From Gammaproteobacteria bacterium (lineage in GTDB: Bacteria > Pseudomonadota > Gammaproteobacteria > Pseudomonadales > Pseudohongiellaceae): DNA of 64,000 bases. How positions within the stretch are numbered: the first letter of the stretch is position 1; each line of letters opens with the position of its first letter. The stretch is taken from positions 1 to 64,000 of the forward strand of contig JAHEGE010000002.1 in NCBI GenBank assembly GCA_024639905.1, written 5' to 3'. This document shows positions 1 through 9,041 of the stretch, piece by piece. Position numbers and translations under genes: made by a program. The notes beneath the pieces are model-generated. The model had not been told where the DNA came from. It saw nothing but the letters and a program-made list of their open reading frames with translations, and did not search any database.

Positions 1-276
1 GAGGCGGAAGAGGCGGAGCTGACTGAGATTGGTTCGCCGCTTAGGGATAACGAATCGCCGGAGCGCAGTCTCGCGACTGCCGCATTGAAAGCGGCGATAG
101 AGCAGGCGATAGAAGATTTGCCCGAGGATTTACGTACCGCGTTCACGCTACGGGAATTCTCAGGGCTGAGTTACGAGGACATCACTGAGGTGATGAACTG
201 CCCGGTAGGAACAGTGCGTTCGCGAATTTTCCGCGCACGTGAGGCGATAGACAAGGCTGTGCGCAAGCACTTATAA
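1..276 (+). CDS. rpoE: RNA polymerase sigma-E factor (RpoE/AlgU), C-terminal part
   Basis: This is the 3' end of an extracytoplasmic-function sigma factor; the frame is open from base 1 and the start lies outside the window. The 91 visible residues hold sigma region 4: a helix beginning LPEDLRTAFTLREF, then a helix-turn-helix (LSYEDITEVM followed by GTVRSRIFRARE) that contacts the -35 element. This is the typical RpoE/AlgU sequence, and the anti-sigma gene rseA follows 43 bp downstream, as expected for an rpoE-rseA operon. The product would direct transcription of envelope-stress genes once RseA is degraded. Assignment to RpoE rather than another ECF factor rests on region 4 and on the rseA-mucD-lepA context. 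Confidence 0.93.
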   Translation, partial: EAEEAELTEIGSPLRDNESPERSLATAALKAAIEQAIEDLPEDLRTAFTLREFSGLSYEDITEVMNCPVGTVRSRIFRAREAIDKAVRKHL

Positions 277-319
277 CCCAGTACCTATAACCTAAGCAGC
301 CAGAACACAGGACTCTTCG

Positions 320-1009
320 ATGAGCGATAACGCCAGTAACAACACGAGCACAAACGAGAACGATGCCGTTGCCGCAAATAACGAGGCGCTGTCTGCGCTG
401 CTCGATGGCGTGGCCGACCCGCTCGAGCTGAGGCGCCTGCTAGCCAGCACTGATCCTCAATTGGCCGCTACTTGGTCTAGGCTGAACACGGTACAAACCC
501 TCATTCACGGAGAGGGCTCGGAGTTGCGGCCGGTAAGCTCGAACTTCGCCGCTCGCGTGAACGCAGCGCTTGAGGCCCCGGCGGTCGATGGCGATAAGGG
601 CGTTGTTCCCGATCTCGTTCCGGAGCCAGTCTTCTCAGGCGCGAGTGCTGCGGCGGGTTCATGGGTTGGAGGTGTCGCCAAGCTCGCCGTCGCCGCGAGT
701 GTCGCGGTGGCCTGTGTGGTTGCTTTGCAGATGGCGTTGCCGACCGCCGGGCCTGCGACCAATAGCGAGCTTCTGGCGACAACGACGCCCTCAGTCATAG
801 CGCCTGTTGCTACCGCGCCTATCGCCGCTGAACCAATGCTCGTCGCGGCAGACATGCAGGCCGCAGAGCAGGAAGCGCAGCAGCGCCTGAGAGAGTATAT
901 TGGGCGCATGTCCTTCGGTGGCGATACGCCTGTGCGGGTTGAGCATATTCAAGACTCGCCCCTTTACAGACTCGTGAGCGAAACACTGGAACCCGCGGCA
1001 TCGCGTTAA
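320..1009 (+). CDS. rseA: Anti-sigma-E factor RseA/MucA
   Basis: A 229-residue inner-membrane protein that would hold sigma-E inactive. Residues about 21-62 match the cytoplasmic RseA N-terminal domain (NEALSALLDG, then a DPQLAATWSRL stretch). A single hydrophobic segment at about 117-139 follows, then a periplasmic tail rich in Ala, Pro and Thr. In the family, a site-1 protease cuts the periplasmic part and RseP then cuts within the membrane; rseP lies at 28396 in this window. At 229 residues it is somewhat longer than P. aeruginosa MucA (194), the extra length lying in low-complexity linkers. It follows rpoE by 43 bp. Unusually, no rseB/mucB follows; a hairpin and then mucD come next. Confidence 0.88.
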   Translation: MSDNASNNTSTNENDAVAANNEALSALLDGVADPLELRRLLASTDPQLAATWSRLNTVQTLIHGEGSELRPVSSNFAARVNAALEAPAVDGDKGVVPDLVPEPVFSGASAAAGSWVGGVAKLAVAASVAVACVVALQMALPTAGPATNSELLATTTPSVIAPVATAPIAAEPMLVAADMQAAEQEAQQRLREYIGRMSFGGDTPVRVEHIQDSPLYRLVSETLEPAASR

Positions 1010-1312
1010 CCTGATCAATTAGCGGTTCACCCTTGAACACGCGAAAAACGCCTCTATCTTATCGCTTATTGGCAGCGAAGATAGGGGCGTTTTCATTTGC
1101 GCAAAGCCCTTAGCGGGTAATTGAAATGAGCTGGCGGCACCTACGAAACTGCGTTAGGACGCGGGGCGTACTAGAAAGGCACATCGGCGAAAGCGCCTGC
1201 GTTTGCACGGACAAGAAAACGGGCGCTAATCCGGGCACTAAATCAAAATAAGCTGCTAACGCGACAAGAATATTGTTCGCAGCGAAGGAGTCTCCAAAGG
1301 AGTAAGACGATT
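1010..1312. other. rseA-mucD intergenic region
   Basis: A 303-bp region without a credible gene. It contains the hairpin terminator at 1045-1093 and, at its right end, a Shine-Dalgarno-like AAGGAG (about 1297-1302) before mucD. No rseB/mucB remnant is recognisable in any frame. I could not identify a convincing mucD promoter by eye, although the terminator implies that one exists. Confidence 0.6.
1045..1093 (+). terminator. Hairpin terminator after rseA
   Basis: A long inverted repeat: the arm at 1045-1060 pairs with 1078-1093 over 16 positions with a single G-T wobble. It continues inward through CGCT/AGCG after a two-base bulge. The right arm ends in TTTT and the left arm begins with AAAA, so it could stop transcription in either direction. 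It would separate the rpoE-rseA transcript from mucD. Confidence 0.8.
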
Positions 1313-2773
1313 ATGCAGGCACCCTTTCATTCTCAGGCCCGTGCGATAAGCGCGGGGAACGGAGCGTTCGACTTTAGAGTCACTAGCGCGCTCGTGTTCA
1401 CGTTGCTCGCGTTTTTACTGGCGTTTTCTGGGCGCGCGGAGGCCGCGTCGTTACCTAATTTCGCCGATCTCGTTGAAGAGAATGCGAGTGCTATCGTCGA
1501 AATTTCTGCGCGTCGCAGCATGCCTTCTAGGCCGCAAATCAGTGATGAAAACCTCGAAGAGCTGCTGCGTCGAATGCGCCCAGAAGACCTGCCAGACTTG
1601 CAGTTAGAAGATCGTCAGCCACAGCAACGAGGCGCGGTCGGCTCTGGATTTCTCATCTCCAACGACGGCTATGTAATTACCAATAATCATGTCGTTGCAG
1701 GTGCGGATCAAATTCAAGTGACCCTGAATGATCGCCGCGTCTTCGACGCTGCGGTCATTGGTCTAGACGAGCCGTCTGATATCGCGCTGCTTAAAATCGA
1801 ATCCACACGTCTGCCATTCGTCGAGTTCGGGGATTCGGAGGCGGTGCGCGTCGGTGATTGGGTGCTTGCGATTGGCTCCCCGTTTGGGCTCGAATTCTCG
1901 GCGGCGGCAGGCATCGTGAGTGCGAAGGGCCGGTCGGTGCCTGGCAACTCAGCTTACAATTACATGGCATTTATTCAGACCGATGTCGCCATTAACCAGG
2001 GCAATTCGGGTGGTCCGCTGTTCAATCTCGACGGCGATGTTATCGGTATCAATTCGCAGATACTCAGCAGCACTGGCGGCTCGAATGGCATCTCGTTTTC
2101 GATTCCCAGTAACGTGGCGATGAACGTTGTTGCTCAGCTTAAAGAGTCTGGCGCTGTGGCGCGGGGTTTATTAGGAGTCAGGATGCGTGAGGTCGACTAT
2201 GCGCTGGCCGAAGTGTTCGAGATGGACAGGCCGCGCGGCGCATTCGTCGATTCGGTGATGCCGGAAAGCCCTGCGGGCGAGGCTGGAATAGAAGACGAGG
2301 ATATTATCGTTGAATTCAATGGTCATGAGATCGAATACTATACCGACCTGCCGTTTTATGTCGGTCAGTATCAGCCGGGAACCCGAGCGGAGGTGCAGCT
2401 TATTCGCCGAGGCGATACTCAGCGAGTGACTGTAGAGTTGGGCAGCTCGCCCACTAATGAAGCCGCAACAGAGCTTGCGACGGCGGAGGTTGAGGTGAGT
2501 AATCCCCTCGGTTTCGAGGTTGGGGAGCTAAGCGAAGAAACGCGTCAGGTTGCAGGCATCGAAGGCGTTCGCGTAGTCGGCGTTGAAGCGGGCCCTGGCC
2601 GCGAGGCCGGTCTAAGGGAAGGCGATGTTATCGTCTCCCTCAATCGTCTGCCTGTGGACTCTGTGGCCACCTTCGAGGCGGCGGCCGAGTCGCTCCCCGA
2701 TGAGGGATTCGTGCAGATACGCCTAATCAGGCAAGGGCAGGGTACGACGCTCACATTGGAGTTGAAGCCCTAG
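1313..2773 (+). CDS. mucD: Periplasmic serine protease MucD (DegP/HtrA family)
   Basis: A 486-residue HtrA protease-chaperone that degrades misfolded envelope proteins. A long signal peptide ends near residue 45 (hydrophobic core about 24-40, then RAEA-A). The trypsin-like domain carries the catalytic triad His126 (NNHVV), Asp156 (EPSDIALL) and Ser232 (GNSGGP). Two PDZ domains follow, at about 285-375 and 395-480. Length and two-PDZ layout fit MucD/DegP rather than single-PDZ DegS. Start is ATG with an AAGGAG-type ribosome site about 10 bases upstream. Placement after rpoE-rseA and before lepA matches the Pseudomonas algU-mucD region, except that mucB and mucC are missing. It is probably transcribed separately from rseA because of the hairpin between them. 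Confidence 0.93.
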   Translation: MQAPFHSQARAISAGNGAFDFRVTSALVFTLLAFLLAFSGRAEAASLPNFADLVEENASAIVEISARRSMPSRPQISDENLEELLRRMRPEDLPDLQLEDRQPQQRGAVGSGFLISNDGYVITNNHVVAGADQIQVTLNDRRVFDAAVIGLDEPSDIALLKIESTRLPFVEFGDSEAVRVGDWVLAIGSPFGLEFSAAAGIVSAKGRSVPGNSAYNYMAFIQTDVAINQGNSGGPLFNLDGDVIGINSQILSSTGGSNGISFSIPSNVAMNVVAQLKESGAVARGLLGVRMREVDYALAEVFEMDRPRGAFVDSVMPESPAGEAGIEDEDIIVEFNGHEIEYYTDLPFYVGQYQPGTRAEVQLIRRGDTQRVTVELGSSPTNEAATELATAEVEVSNPLGFEVGELSEETRQVAGIEGVRVVGVEAGPGREAGLREGDVIVSLNRLPVDSVATFEAAAESLPDEGFVQIRLIRQGQGTTLTLELKP

Positions 2774-2800
2774 AAGCGTGGGGCGGCGCATGCAAACTTC

Positions 2801-2829
2801 CTGACAGGAAACGCGAGATACTGTAGACT
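2801..2829 (+). promoter_or_regulatory. Putative sigma-70 promoter for lepA
   Basis: CTGACA (2801-2806) and TAGACT (2824-2829) are separated by 17 bp, a good match to sigma-70 -35 and -10 boxes. They lie about 60 bp before the lepA GTG start. It would drive the tightly packed lepA-lepB-rnc-era-recO group. Prediction by eye only. Confidence 0.5.
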
Positions 2830-2887
2830 TGCCGGCTCTCGGATAGCCCTCTATCCCTCACCGATCCATTTCTGCGACGCCGATTCT

Positions 2888-4687
2888 GTGACCGACCTTA
2901 GCCATATTAGAAACTTCTCTATCATCGCCCACATCGACCACGGCAAGTCCACGCTTGCCGATCGGTTCATTCAACACTGCGGGGGTCTGACCCAGCGCGA
3001 GATGGCGGAGCAGATACTCGATAATTTGGATATCGAGCGTGAGCGTGGCATCACCATCAAGGCGCAGAGCGTCACACTGTATTTCGATTCCAAAGATGGC
3101 CGTCGCTATCAGCTGAACTTTATCGATACACCCGGACACGTCGACTTTACCTATGAAGTATCGCGCTCTCTCGCCGCTTGCGAAGGCGCGCTATTGGTCG
3201 TTGATGCAGGGCAGGGTGTGGAGGCGCAATCGGTGGCGACCTGCTATACCGCTATCGAGCAGGGTCTTGAAGTCTTGCCTGTGTTGAACAAGATGGATCT
3301 GCCGCAGGCAGAGCCGGAGCGGGTAAAGACTGAGATCGAAGAGATTATAGGTATCGATGCAACCGATGCCGTATGTGCAAGCGCGAAGTCCGGACTCGGT
3401 ATCGAAGACATCCTCGAAGAGATTGTGGCTAAAGTCCCTGCGCCCGTTGGCGATCGCGATGCGAAGCTGCAGGCGCTTATCATCGACTCCTGGTTCGATA
3501 ACTACCTTGGAGTCGTCTCACTTGTGCGAGTGGTGGCAGGCAGACTGAAGAAGGGCGACAAGATTATCGCCAAGTCGCTTGGCAAGGCGCATGTCGTCGA
3601 CAGCGTCGGCGTGTTCACGCCAAAGCGCACAGAGACGCAGAGCCTCGCCGCAGGTGAGGTGGGCTTTATCGTGGCCGGTATTAAGGAAATCCTCGGTGCG
3701 CCAGTGGGTGATACTCTGACCCTTGCGTCTACACCTGAGGTGGAGGCTCTCGCGGGCTTCAAGCGCATCAAGCCGCAGGTGTATGCGGGATTATTCCCTG
3801 TGTCATCTGACGATTTCGAAGCCTTCCGCGACGCGTTGTCCAAGCTCACACTCAACGACTCCTCATTGCAATACGAGCCTGAGAACTCCGACGCGCTCGG
3901 CTTCGGTTTTCGCTGTGGTTTCCTTGGTATGTTACACATGGAAATCATTCAAGAGAGACTCGAGCGCGAGTACGATTTATCCCTGATCACCACGGCCCCG
4001 ACCGTGGTCTACGAAGTGCTCATGAGCAACGGCGATATCGTCTTGGTAGACAGCCCTTCGCGCCTGCCGCCTGTCGCCTCCATCGAGGAGATGCGCGAAC
4101 CGATAGTCCTCGCGAATATCCTCGTGCCACATGAGCATCTGGGCTCGGTGATTACGCTGTGTGTACAAAAGCGCGGTGTACAGCGCGATATGCAGTTTGT
4201 CGGCAAGCAGGTGTCTTTAAGTTACGAATTGCCGATGAACGAAGTGGTGCTAGACTTCTTCGATAGGCTGAAATCAGTTAGTCGCGGTTATGCGTCCCTA
4301 GATTATCAATTCCTCCGTTTCGACAAGGCCTCGCTGGTGCGTCTCGACGTGATGATTAATGGCGACAGGGTCGATGCGCTGGCGCTCATCGTTCATCGTG
4401 ATCATGCCCTAGGCAAGGGCCGCGCGCTGGTCGAAAAAATGAAGGAACTCATTCCACGTCAGCTCTACGATGTGGCGATTCAGGCGGCGATAGGCGGCCA
4501 GATAATCTCGCGGCAAACGGTAAAGGCGCTGCGTAAAAACGTGACGGCTAAATGCTACGGTGGCGATATTACTCGTAAGAAGAAGCTTCTAGAGAAGCAG
4601 AAGGCGGGTAAGAAGCGCATGAAGCAAGTGGGTAATGTTGAGGTGCCACAAGAGGCATTCCTCGCCGTGCTGAAGGTCGACAGTTAA
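2888..4687 (+). CDS. lepA: Elongation factor 4 (LepA)
   Basis: A 599-residue translational GTPase that acts on stalled or mistranslocated ribosomes. The G1 loop AHIDHGKST lies at about 14-22, the G3 motif DTPGH near 80, and the NKMD base-recognition motif near 135. EF-G-like domains follow, and the LepA-specific C-terminal domain ends in a lysine-rich tail (about 560-590). The start is GTG, read directly at 2888, and gives the normal family length. lepB starts 24 bp downstream; the lepA-lepB-rnc-era-recO order is widely conserved in Proteobacteria. Confidence 0.97.
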   Translation: MTDLSHIRNFSIIAHIDHGKSTLADRFIQHCGGLTQREMAEQILDNLDIERERGITIKAQSVTLYFDSKDGRRYQLNFIDTPGHVDFTYEVSRSLAACEGALLVVDAGQGVEAQSVATCYTAIEQGLEVLPVLNKMDLPQAEPERVKTEIEEIIGIDATDAVCASAKSGLGIEDILEEIVAKVPAPVGDRDAKLQALIIDSWFDNYLGVVSLVRVVAGRLKKGDKIIAKSLGKAHVVDSVGVFTPKRTETQSLAAGEVGFIVAGIKEILGAPVGDTLTLASTPEVEALAGFKRIKPQVYAGLFPVSSDDFEAFRDALSKLTLNDSSLQYEPENSDALGFGFRCGFLGMLHMEIIQERLEREYDLSLITTAPTVVYEVLMSNGDIVLVDSPSRLPPVASIEEMREPIVLANILVPHEHLGSVITLCVQKRGVQRDMQFVGKQVSLSYELPMNEVVLDFFDRLKSVSRGYASLDYQFLRFDKASLVRLDVMINGDRVDALALIVHRDHALGKGRALVEKMKELIPRQLYDVAIQAAIGGQIISRQTVKALRKNVTAKCYGGDITRKKKLLEKQKAGKKRMKQVGNVEVPQEAFLAVLKVDS

Positions 4688-4711
4688 GTTCGAAATAAGG
4701 AACGCCTCGCT

Positions 4712-5566
4712 ATGGATATCGATTTTTCACTCGTTCTTGTGTGCCTCGTGGCAGCTTGCGGTGCCGTATGGCTGCTCGATTCGCTGCTGGTTAAAGGTGG
4801 GCGGGTAAAGGCTGCACAGGACTTCGAGGCGCGGGCAGGCCAAGACACGCGCCTGAGTGTTGAGCAAGTCGAAGAGGAGACTCAGCGGCTGCTTCAAGAG
4901 CCTTGGGTCACTGAGTATGCGAAGTCATTCTTCCCGGTGTTGTTGTTCGTGCTCGCGCTGCGCTCGTTTCTGTTTGAGCCCTATCAAGTCCCTACGGGTT
5001 CTATGATCCCGACGATTAAGATTGGCGACTTTATTCTGGTGAACAAATTCGCCTATGGCCTGCGCCTGCCGGTAATCGGCACGAAGATTCTCGATGTGGC
5101 GGAACCTCAGCGTGGCGAGATTATGGTGTTCATTCCGCCCCACGTCGATCAGTACTACATCAAACGTGTTATTGGCCTACCTGGGGACACGATACGCTAT
5201 GAGAACCAGAGTTTGTCGGTTAACGGCGAGGTGATTCCTGAAGAATTCGTTGAAAACATTCTTGTCGATACCGGAATCGGTCCCCTAGAGGGCGTTCTCA
5301 ACTCGGCGAATTACAATGGAGTGACTCATGCCGTGCAGCATATCCCTAGCGTGAATTCATCGCGGGGACGGAGTAGCTGGGTAGTGCCGCCGGGCCACTA
5401 CTTTATGATCGGTGATAACCGAGAGAACAGCGCAGACAGTCGTGTCTGGGGGCCCGTTTCAGAAGACAATATTGTCGGCAAGGCTGTCGCTGTCTGGCTG
5501 CATAAAGACCCTGGGTTTAACCTGCCTACGTTCGAGAATAACGCGTTCTTTCCGCAGCCGGAGTGA
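4712..5566 (+). CDS. lepB: Signal peptidase I
   Basis: A 284-residue inner-membrane protease that removes signal peptides from exported proteins. Two N-terminal membrane segments (about 6-27 and 71-88) flank a cytoplasmic charged loop. The catalytic Ser97 lies in PTGSMIPT and the catalytic Lys151 in YIKRVIGLPGD; the later GDNRENSADSR box is also present. Length and topology match the enterobacterial and pseudomonad enzyme. Its last codons overlap the GTG start of rnc by four bases (GTGA), indicating translational coupling. Confidence 0.96.
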   Translation: MDIDFSLVLVCLVAACGAVWLLDSLLVKGGRVKAAQDFEARAGQDTRLSVEQVEEETQRLLQEPWVTEYAKSFFPVLLFVLALRSFLFEPYQVPTGSMIPTIKIGDFILVNKFAYGLRLPVIGTKILDVAEPQRGEIMVFIPPHVDQYYIKRVIGLPGDTIRYENQSLSVNGEVIPEEFVENILVDTGIGPLEGVLNSANYNGVTHAVQHIPSVNSSRGRSSWVVPPGHYFMIGDNRENSADSRVWGPVSEDNIVGKAVAVWLHKDPGFNLPTFENNAFFPQPE

Positions 5567-6252
5567 CTATCTTGAAGCCTGAGACGAGTCAGCTTTGCGA
5601 GAGTATGGGCTATCATTTTAAGGATGAGTCCCTGCTACGACTGGCATTGACTCATCGTAGCGCGAGCGCCAGCCACAATGAACGGCTCGAATTTCTAGGC
5701 GATGCAATCCTTGGGTTCGTCGTTGCGGATATGCTGTATTCGCGGCATCGGCAGGAAGCGGAGGGCGACCTCAGTCGTTTGCGCGCGAGTTTGGTGAGCA
5801 AGCCCGCGCTCGCGCTATGCGCTCGGCGGCTTAATCTCGGCATGCATTTAGTATTGGGTAGCGGCGAGGCGAAAGGCGGAGGGCGTGATAGGGACTCGAT
5901 CCTCGCCGACGCTGTCGAAGCGCTAATAGCCGCGACCTATCTGGATGGGGGGATGCAAGCTGCCTCGGAGTTTGTGCATCGCCTCATCGCCCGCGAAGCC
6001 TCGTCGGGCAACAAACCGTCGGCGAAAAAAGACAGCAAAACCGCTCTGCAAGAGCTGCTGCAGGCGCGTAAGGCGAGCCTACCTGAGTACGCCATCGTGT
6101 CCATCGACGGGGCCGCACACGAGCAGACCTTCCATGTTGAATGCAGATTGCCAGAGGCTGGCAGAGTCTTCTCTGGGATCGGTGAAAGCAAGAAAGAAGC
6201 CGAGCAAGCAGCAGCAGAGCACGCCTTAAATACACTAGGAGAAGCCTTTTGA
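5563..6252 (+). CDS. rnc: Ribonuclease III
   Basis: A 229-residue double-strand-specific RNase that processes rRNA precursors and many mRNAs. The signature [12 protein letters not shown] is at about 39-50, and the second metal-binding cluster with Asp116 and Glu119 (DAVEALIAA) follows. The C-terminal double-stranded-RNA-binding domain runs from about 156 to 226 (ALQELLQ ... [12 protein letters not shown]). The chosen start is GTG overlapping the lepB stop; a TTG three codons downstream is a minor alternative. The stop overlaps the era start, so lepB, rnc and era are probably translated together. Confidence 0.96.
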   Translation: MTILKPETSQLCESMGYHFKDESLLRLALTHRSASASHNERLEFLGDAILGFVVADMLYSRHRQEAEGDLSRLRASLVSKPALALCARRLNLGMHLVLGSGEAKGGGRDRDSILADAVEALIAATYLDGGMQAASEFVHRLIAREASSGNKPSAKKDSKTALQELLQARKASLPEYAIVSIDGAAHEQTFHVECRLPEAGRVFSGIGESKKEAEQAAAEHALNTLGEAF

Positions 6253-7169
6253 GCGAACAAGAACTAACCAGCGACGTAGGCGATACGCGCTGCGGATTTG
6301 TTGCGATCGTGGGCCGTCCGAATGTCGGCAAGTCGACGCTGCTTAACCACATGCTCAAGCAAAAGATTAGCATTACCTCACGCAAGCCTCAGACCACCCG
6401 ACACCGAATCCTCGGTATTAGTAGCGATGCGACGACGCAATGCCTGTTCGTCGACACCCCAGGCTTGCATGCGCCGACTGGCAAAGCGCTTAATCGCGTG
6501 ATGAACGACACAGTGCACAGCGTGATCAAGGATGTCGACGTCGTTCTCTTCGTGGTTGAGAGATTCGCCTGGAATGAGGCAGATGAGAGAGTGTTAGAGG
6601 CGTTGCAGGCGAGCGCGGTTCCGATACTGCTGATCATCAACAAAATCGATCTGGTTAAAGACAAAGCGCAATTGCTGCCGCATATCGCCATGCTCTCAGA
6701 AAAGCGCGAATTCGCGGAGATTGTGCCTGTCTCGGCCCTAGGTGGGCACAACCTCGAACCGCTCGAGGCGCTCATTCGAAACTATCTGCCGCAATCACCC
6801 TTCCTGTTTCCGGAAGATCAAGTGACTGATAGGAGTTCTCGGTTTCTCGCGGCGGAATTGATTCGCGAGAAGGTGACGAGACAGCTCGGAGACGAGTTGC
6901 CTTATGATGTGACGGTAGAAATAGAAAAGTTTGAGCAGCAGGGGCCGACGCTGCATATCCACGGCCTAATATTGGTCGATAGGCGCGGTCAGAAGCGCAT
7001 TATCGTGGGCGCGGAAGGTGACCGTCTGAAGCAGATTGGCATCGCGGCGCGAGAAGATATGGAAGTCAGTTTCGACTGTAAAGTGATGCTCAATCTTTGG
7101 GTCAAGGTGAAGTCAGGCTGGGCAGACGACGAGCGGGCGTTGCAGAGTCTTGGCTATAGCGACCGCTAG
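6249..7169 (+). CDS. era: GTPase Era
   Basis: A 306-residue GTPase that binds 16S rRNA and helps mature the 30S subunit. G1 (GRPNVGKST) is at 22-30, followed by the Era switch residues [10 protein letters not shown]3 (DTPGLH) and G4 (NKID). The C-terminal KH domain includes the [11 protein letters not shown] loop. The start is a rare TTG at 6249 that overlaps the rnc TGA stop. No nearby ATG would preserve the conserved N terminus, so this start is favoured and implies coupling to rnc. Confidence 0.95.
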   Translation: MSEQELTSDVGDTRCGFVAIVGRPNVGKSTLLNHMLKQKISITSRKPQTTRHRILGISSDATTQCLFVDTPGLHAPTGKALNRVMNDTVHSVIKDVDVVLFVVERFAWNEADERVLEALQASAVPILLIINKIDLVKDKAQLLPHIAMLSEKREFAEIVPVSALGGHNLEPLEALIRNYLPQSPFLFPEDQVTDRSSRFLAAELIREKVTRQLGDELPYDVTVEIEKFEQQGPTLHIHGLILVDRRGQKRIIVGAEGDRLKQIGIAAREDMEVSFDCKVMLNLWVKVKSGWADDERALQSLGYSDR

Positions 7170-7186
7170 TACTCGAGGTTCGGGGC

Positions 7187-7906
7187 ATGGAATCGAGGAT
7201 AACGCTGCAACCCGCCTACCTTCTGCACCGAATTCCGTTTCAGAACTCGAGTCTTATCGTCGACCTTTTTACTCGCGATTACGGTAGGGTGCGCGCAGTA
7301 GCGAAGGGCGCACGCGGAGCCAAGTCTCGCTCACGCGCTTTGCTGCAACCCTTTCAGCCTTTGTTGGTGAGTCTAACAGGCCGCAGCGAGTTAAAGACAC
7401 TTACCGGAGTAGAGGCGATGCACCAGTCGCTGCGGCTAGACTCCACACGACTATTCAGCGGCCTCTACGTTAATGAGCTGCTTTCGCGGCTGCTGCCCAA
7501 CCACGCCGTGCACGAAGCCCTCTACGGCATTTATCAGGACACATTGGTGGCTCTGCAAGGGGACTCGCCGCTGGACCATACCCTGAGGTATTTCGAGCTT
7601 AGCCTGCTGGCGCAGTTAGGATATGGCATCAGCTTCGAGGTGTTGGGCGATCCTCCGCAGAGTCTCGAGTCCTCCTCTTACTACCGGTTCGATCCGAAAC
7701 AGGGTTTTTCGCCTTGCTCGGCTTGTGAGGACGCGTTTCTCGGCGCCGAGGTGATCGCTTTGCGCGACGGCAACTTAGAAGATCTCTCCGGCGCTCGAGC
7801 AGCGAAAAGGCTGTTGCGTATGGCGCTTGCCGATCATCTGGGCTCTAAGCCTTTAAGCAGTCGCAGTCTTTTCGGAAAGCCTCGCCACAGCGGCTCGCCG
7901 CAGTGA
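7187..7906 (+). CDS. recO: DNA repair protein RecO
   Basis: A 239-residue recombination mediator that helps load RecA onto SSB-coated DNA in the RecFOR pathway. The N-terminal OB fold covers about residues 1-80 (QPAYLLHRIPF, then VAKGARGAKSRSRALLQPF), followed by the helical C-terminal domain. A CSAC pair near residue 180 is all that remains of the zinc-binding cluster seen in some homologues. It follows era by 17 bp. pdxJ usually follows recO in gammaproteobacteria, but here cysM follows after an 88-bp gap that contains a promoter-like sequence. Confidence 0.92.
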   Translation: MESRITLQPAYLLHRIPFQNSSLIVDLFTRDYGRVRAVAKGARGAKSRSRALLQPFQPLLVSLTGRSELKTLTGVEAMHQSLRLDSTRLFSGLYVNELLSRLLPNHAVHEALYGIYQDTLVALQGDSPLDHTLRYFELSLLAQLGYGISFEVLGDPPQSLESSSYYRFDPKQGFSPCSACEDAFLGAEVIALRDGNLEDLSGARAAKRLLRMALADHLGSKPLSSRSLFGKPRHSGSPQ

Positions 7907-7923
7907 AAAACCTTTACTGAATT

Positions 7924-7952
7924 TTGGCGCAAGCGGCTAACCGTGGCACAAT
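7924..7952 (+). promoter_or_regulatory. Putative sigma-70 promoter for cysM
   Basis: TTGGCG (7924-7929) and CACAAT (7947-7952) are separated by 17 bp, 42 bp before the cysM ATG. Reasonable match to the sigma-70 consensus. Prediction by eye. Confidence 0.45.
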
Positions 7953-7994
7953 TCACCTTCTGAATAGGGCTTTTCCCTCGATACTGGATTCCTC

Positions 7995-8891
7995 ATGCGT
8001 GTAGCAACATTAGATTCTCTGATCGGTAATACGCCGCTAGTACAGCTACGGAAATTGCCCGGCAATACCAGCAATCGGGTTCTAGTTAAGCTCGAGGGAA
8101 ATAACCCCGGAGGCTCAGTTAAGGACCGGCCGGCACTGAATATGCTGTTGCAGGCGGAGCGGCGCGGCGCTATTCGCGAGGGCGATGCGCTGATAGAGGC
8201 GACGAGTGGCAACACGGGTATCGCACTTGCCATGGTGGCCGCCGCCAAGGGCTATAAGATGATTCTGATTATGCCTGACAATATGAGCGAAGAGCGCAAG
8301 GCGGCGATGAGCGCTTACGGCGCCGAGCTTATCCTCGTATCGGCAGAGGAGGGTATGGAGGGCGCGCGTGACCTCGCCGTGCGCCTGCAAAGCGAAGGCA
8401 GGGGCTTGGTGCTGGATCAATTTGCGAATCAAGACAATCCTGATGCGCATTATCAAGGCACGGGGCCGGAGATTTGGCGCGACACCCAAGGCGAGGTCAG
8501 TCATTTCGTGTGCTCAATGGGCACGACAGGCACGATCATGGGCGTGTCGCGCTATCTCAAAGAGCAGAACCCTGAGATCGAGATTGTTGGCTTACAGCCT
8601 CAAGAGGGGTCCAAAATTCCCGGCATAAGGCGCTGGCCAGAGGCCTATATGCCCAAGATATTCGACCGCTCGCGGGTCGATAGGGTCATCGACGTCGACC
8701 AGCTGGAGGCGGAGAAGACTATGCGCGCATTAGCTCGTGACGAAGGCATATTTTGCGGCGTGTCGTCCGGCGGCTCGGTGCACGCGGCCCTGCAGCTGAG
8801 TGCCCAGGTTAACAATGCGACGATCGTCGCCATCGTTTGCGATCGAGGCGATCGCTACCTCTCCACCGGAGTCTTTGCTGCGAATTCATAA
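7995..8891 (+). CDS. cysM: Cysteine synthase B (O-acetylserine sulfhydrylase)
   Basis: A 298-residue pyridoxal-phosphate enzyme that makes cysteine from O-acetylserine with sulfide or thiosulfate. The PLP lysine is Lys43 in GGSVKDRPALNM. The substrate loop TSGNTGIALA and the glycine-rich phosphate loop GTTGTIMG follow. The RRWPEAYMPKIFD segment and the short length are typical of CysM rather than CysK. It stands alone between recO and rlmD, with a hairpin just beyond its stop. In Pseudomonas cysM likewise precedes rumA/rlmD. Confidence 0.93.
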   Translation: MRVATLDSLIGNTPLVQLRKLPGNTSNRVLVKLEGNNPGGSVKDRPALNMLLQAERRGAIREGDALIEATSGNTGIALAMVAAAKGYKMILIMPDNMSEERKAAMSAYGAELILVSAEEGMEGARDLAVRLQSEGRGLVLDQFANQDNPDAHYQGTGPEIWRDTQGEVSHFVCSMGTTGTIMGVSRYLKEQNPEIEIVGLQPQEGSKIPGIRRWPEAYMPKIFDRSRVDRVIDVDQLEAEKTMRALARDEGIFCGVSSGGSVHAALQLSAQVNNATIVAIVCDRGDRYLSTGVFAANS

Positions 8892-8900
8892 AACGGGCGC

Positions 8901-8932
8901 GGTCGGTGCGAGGGTTGCCCTTTGCACCGACC
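8901..8932 (+). terminator. Hairpin after cysM
   Basis: A perfect 9-bp stem, GGTCGGTGC (8901-8909) with GCACCGACC (8924-8932). An inner AGGG/CCCT pairing shortens the loop. It starts 9 bases after the cysM stop. No T tract follows, so this is either a poor intrinsic terminator or an mRNA 3'-end stabiliser. Confidence 0.55.
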
Positions 8933-9041
8933 CCTAACACCGCCTCCTAACACCAAGTACACAACACCAAACCACGACCATCGGGCTGCGCGCCGTGAAG
9001 CGCAGCGCATCACCTTTTCGCGATAAGAGAACAGAGCAATC

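Noticed and set aside
505-909. 134-codon minus-strand open frame opposite rseA
   Set aside because: Low-complexity Ala/Thr/Ser product produced by the GC-rich rseA linker; rseA itself has clear domain structure.
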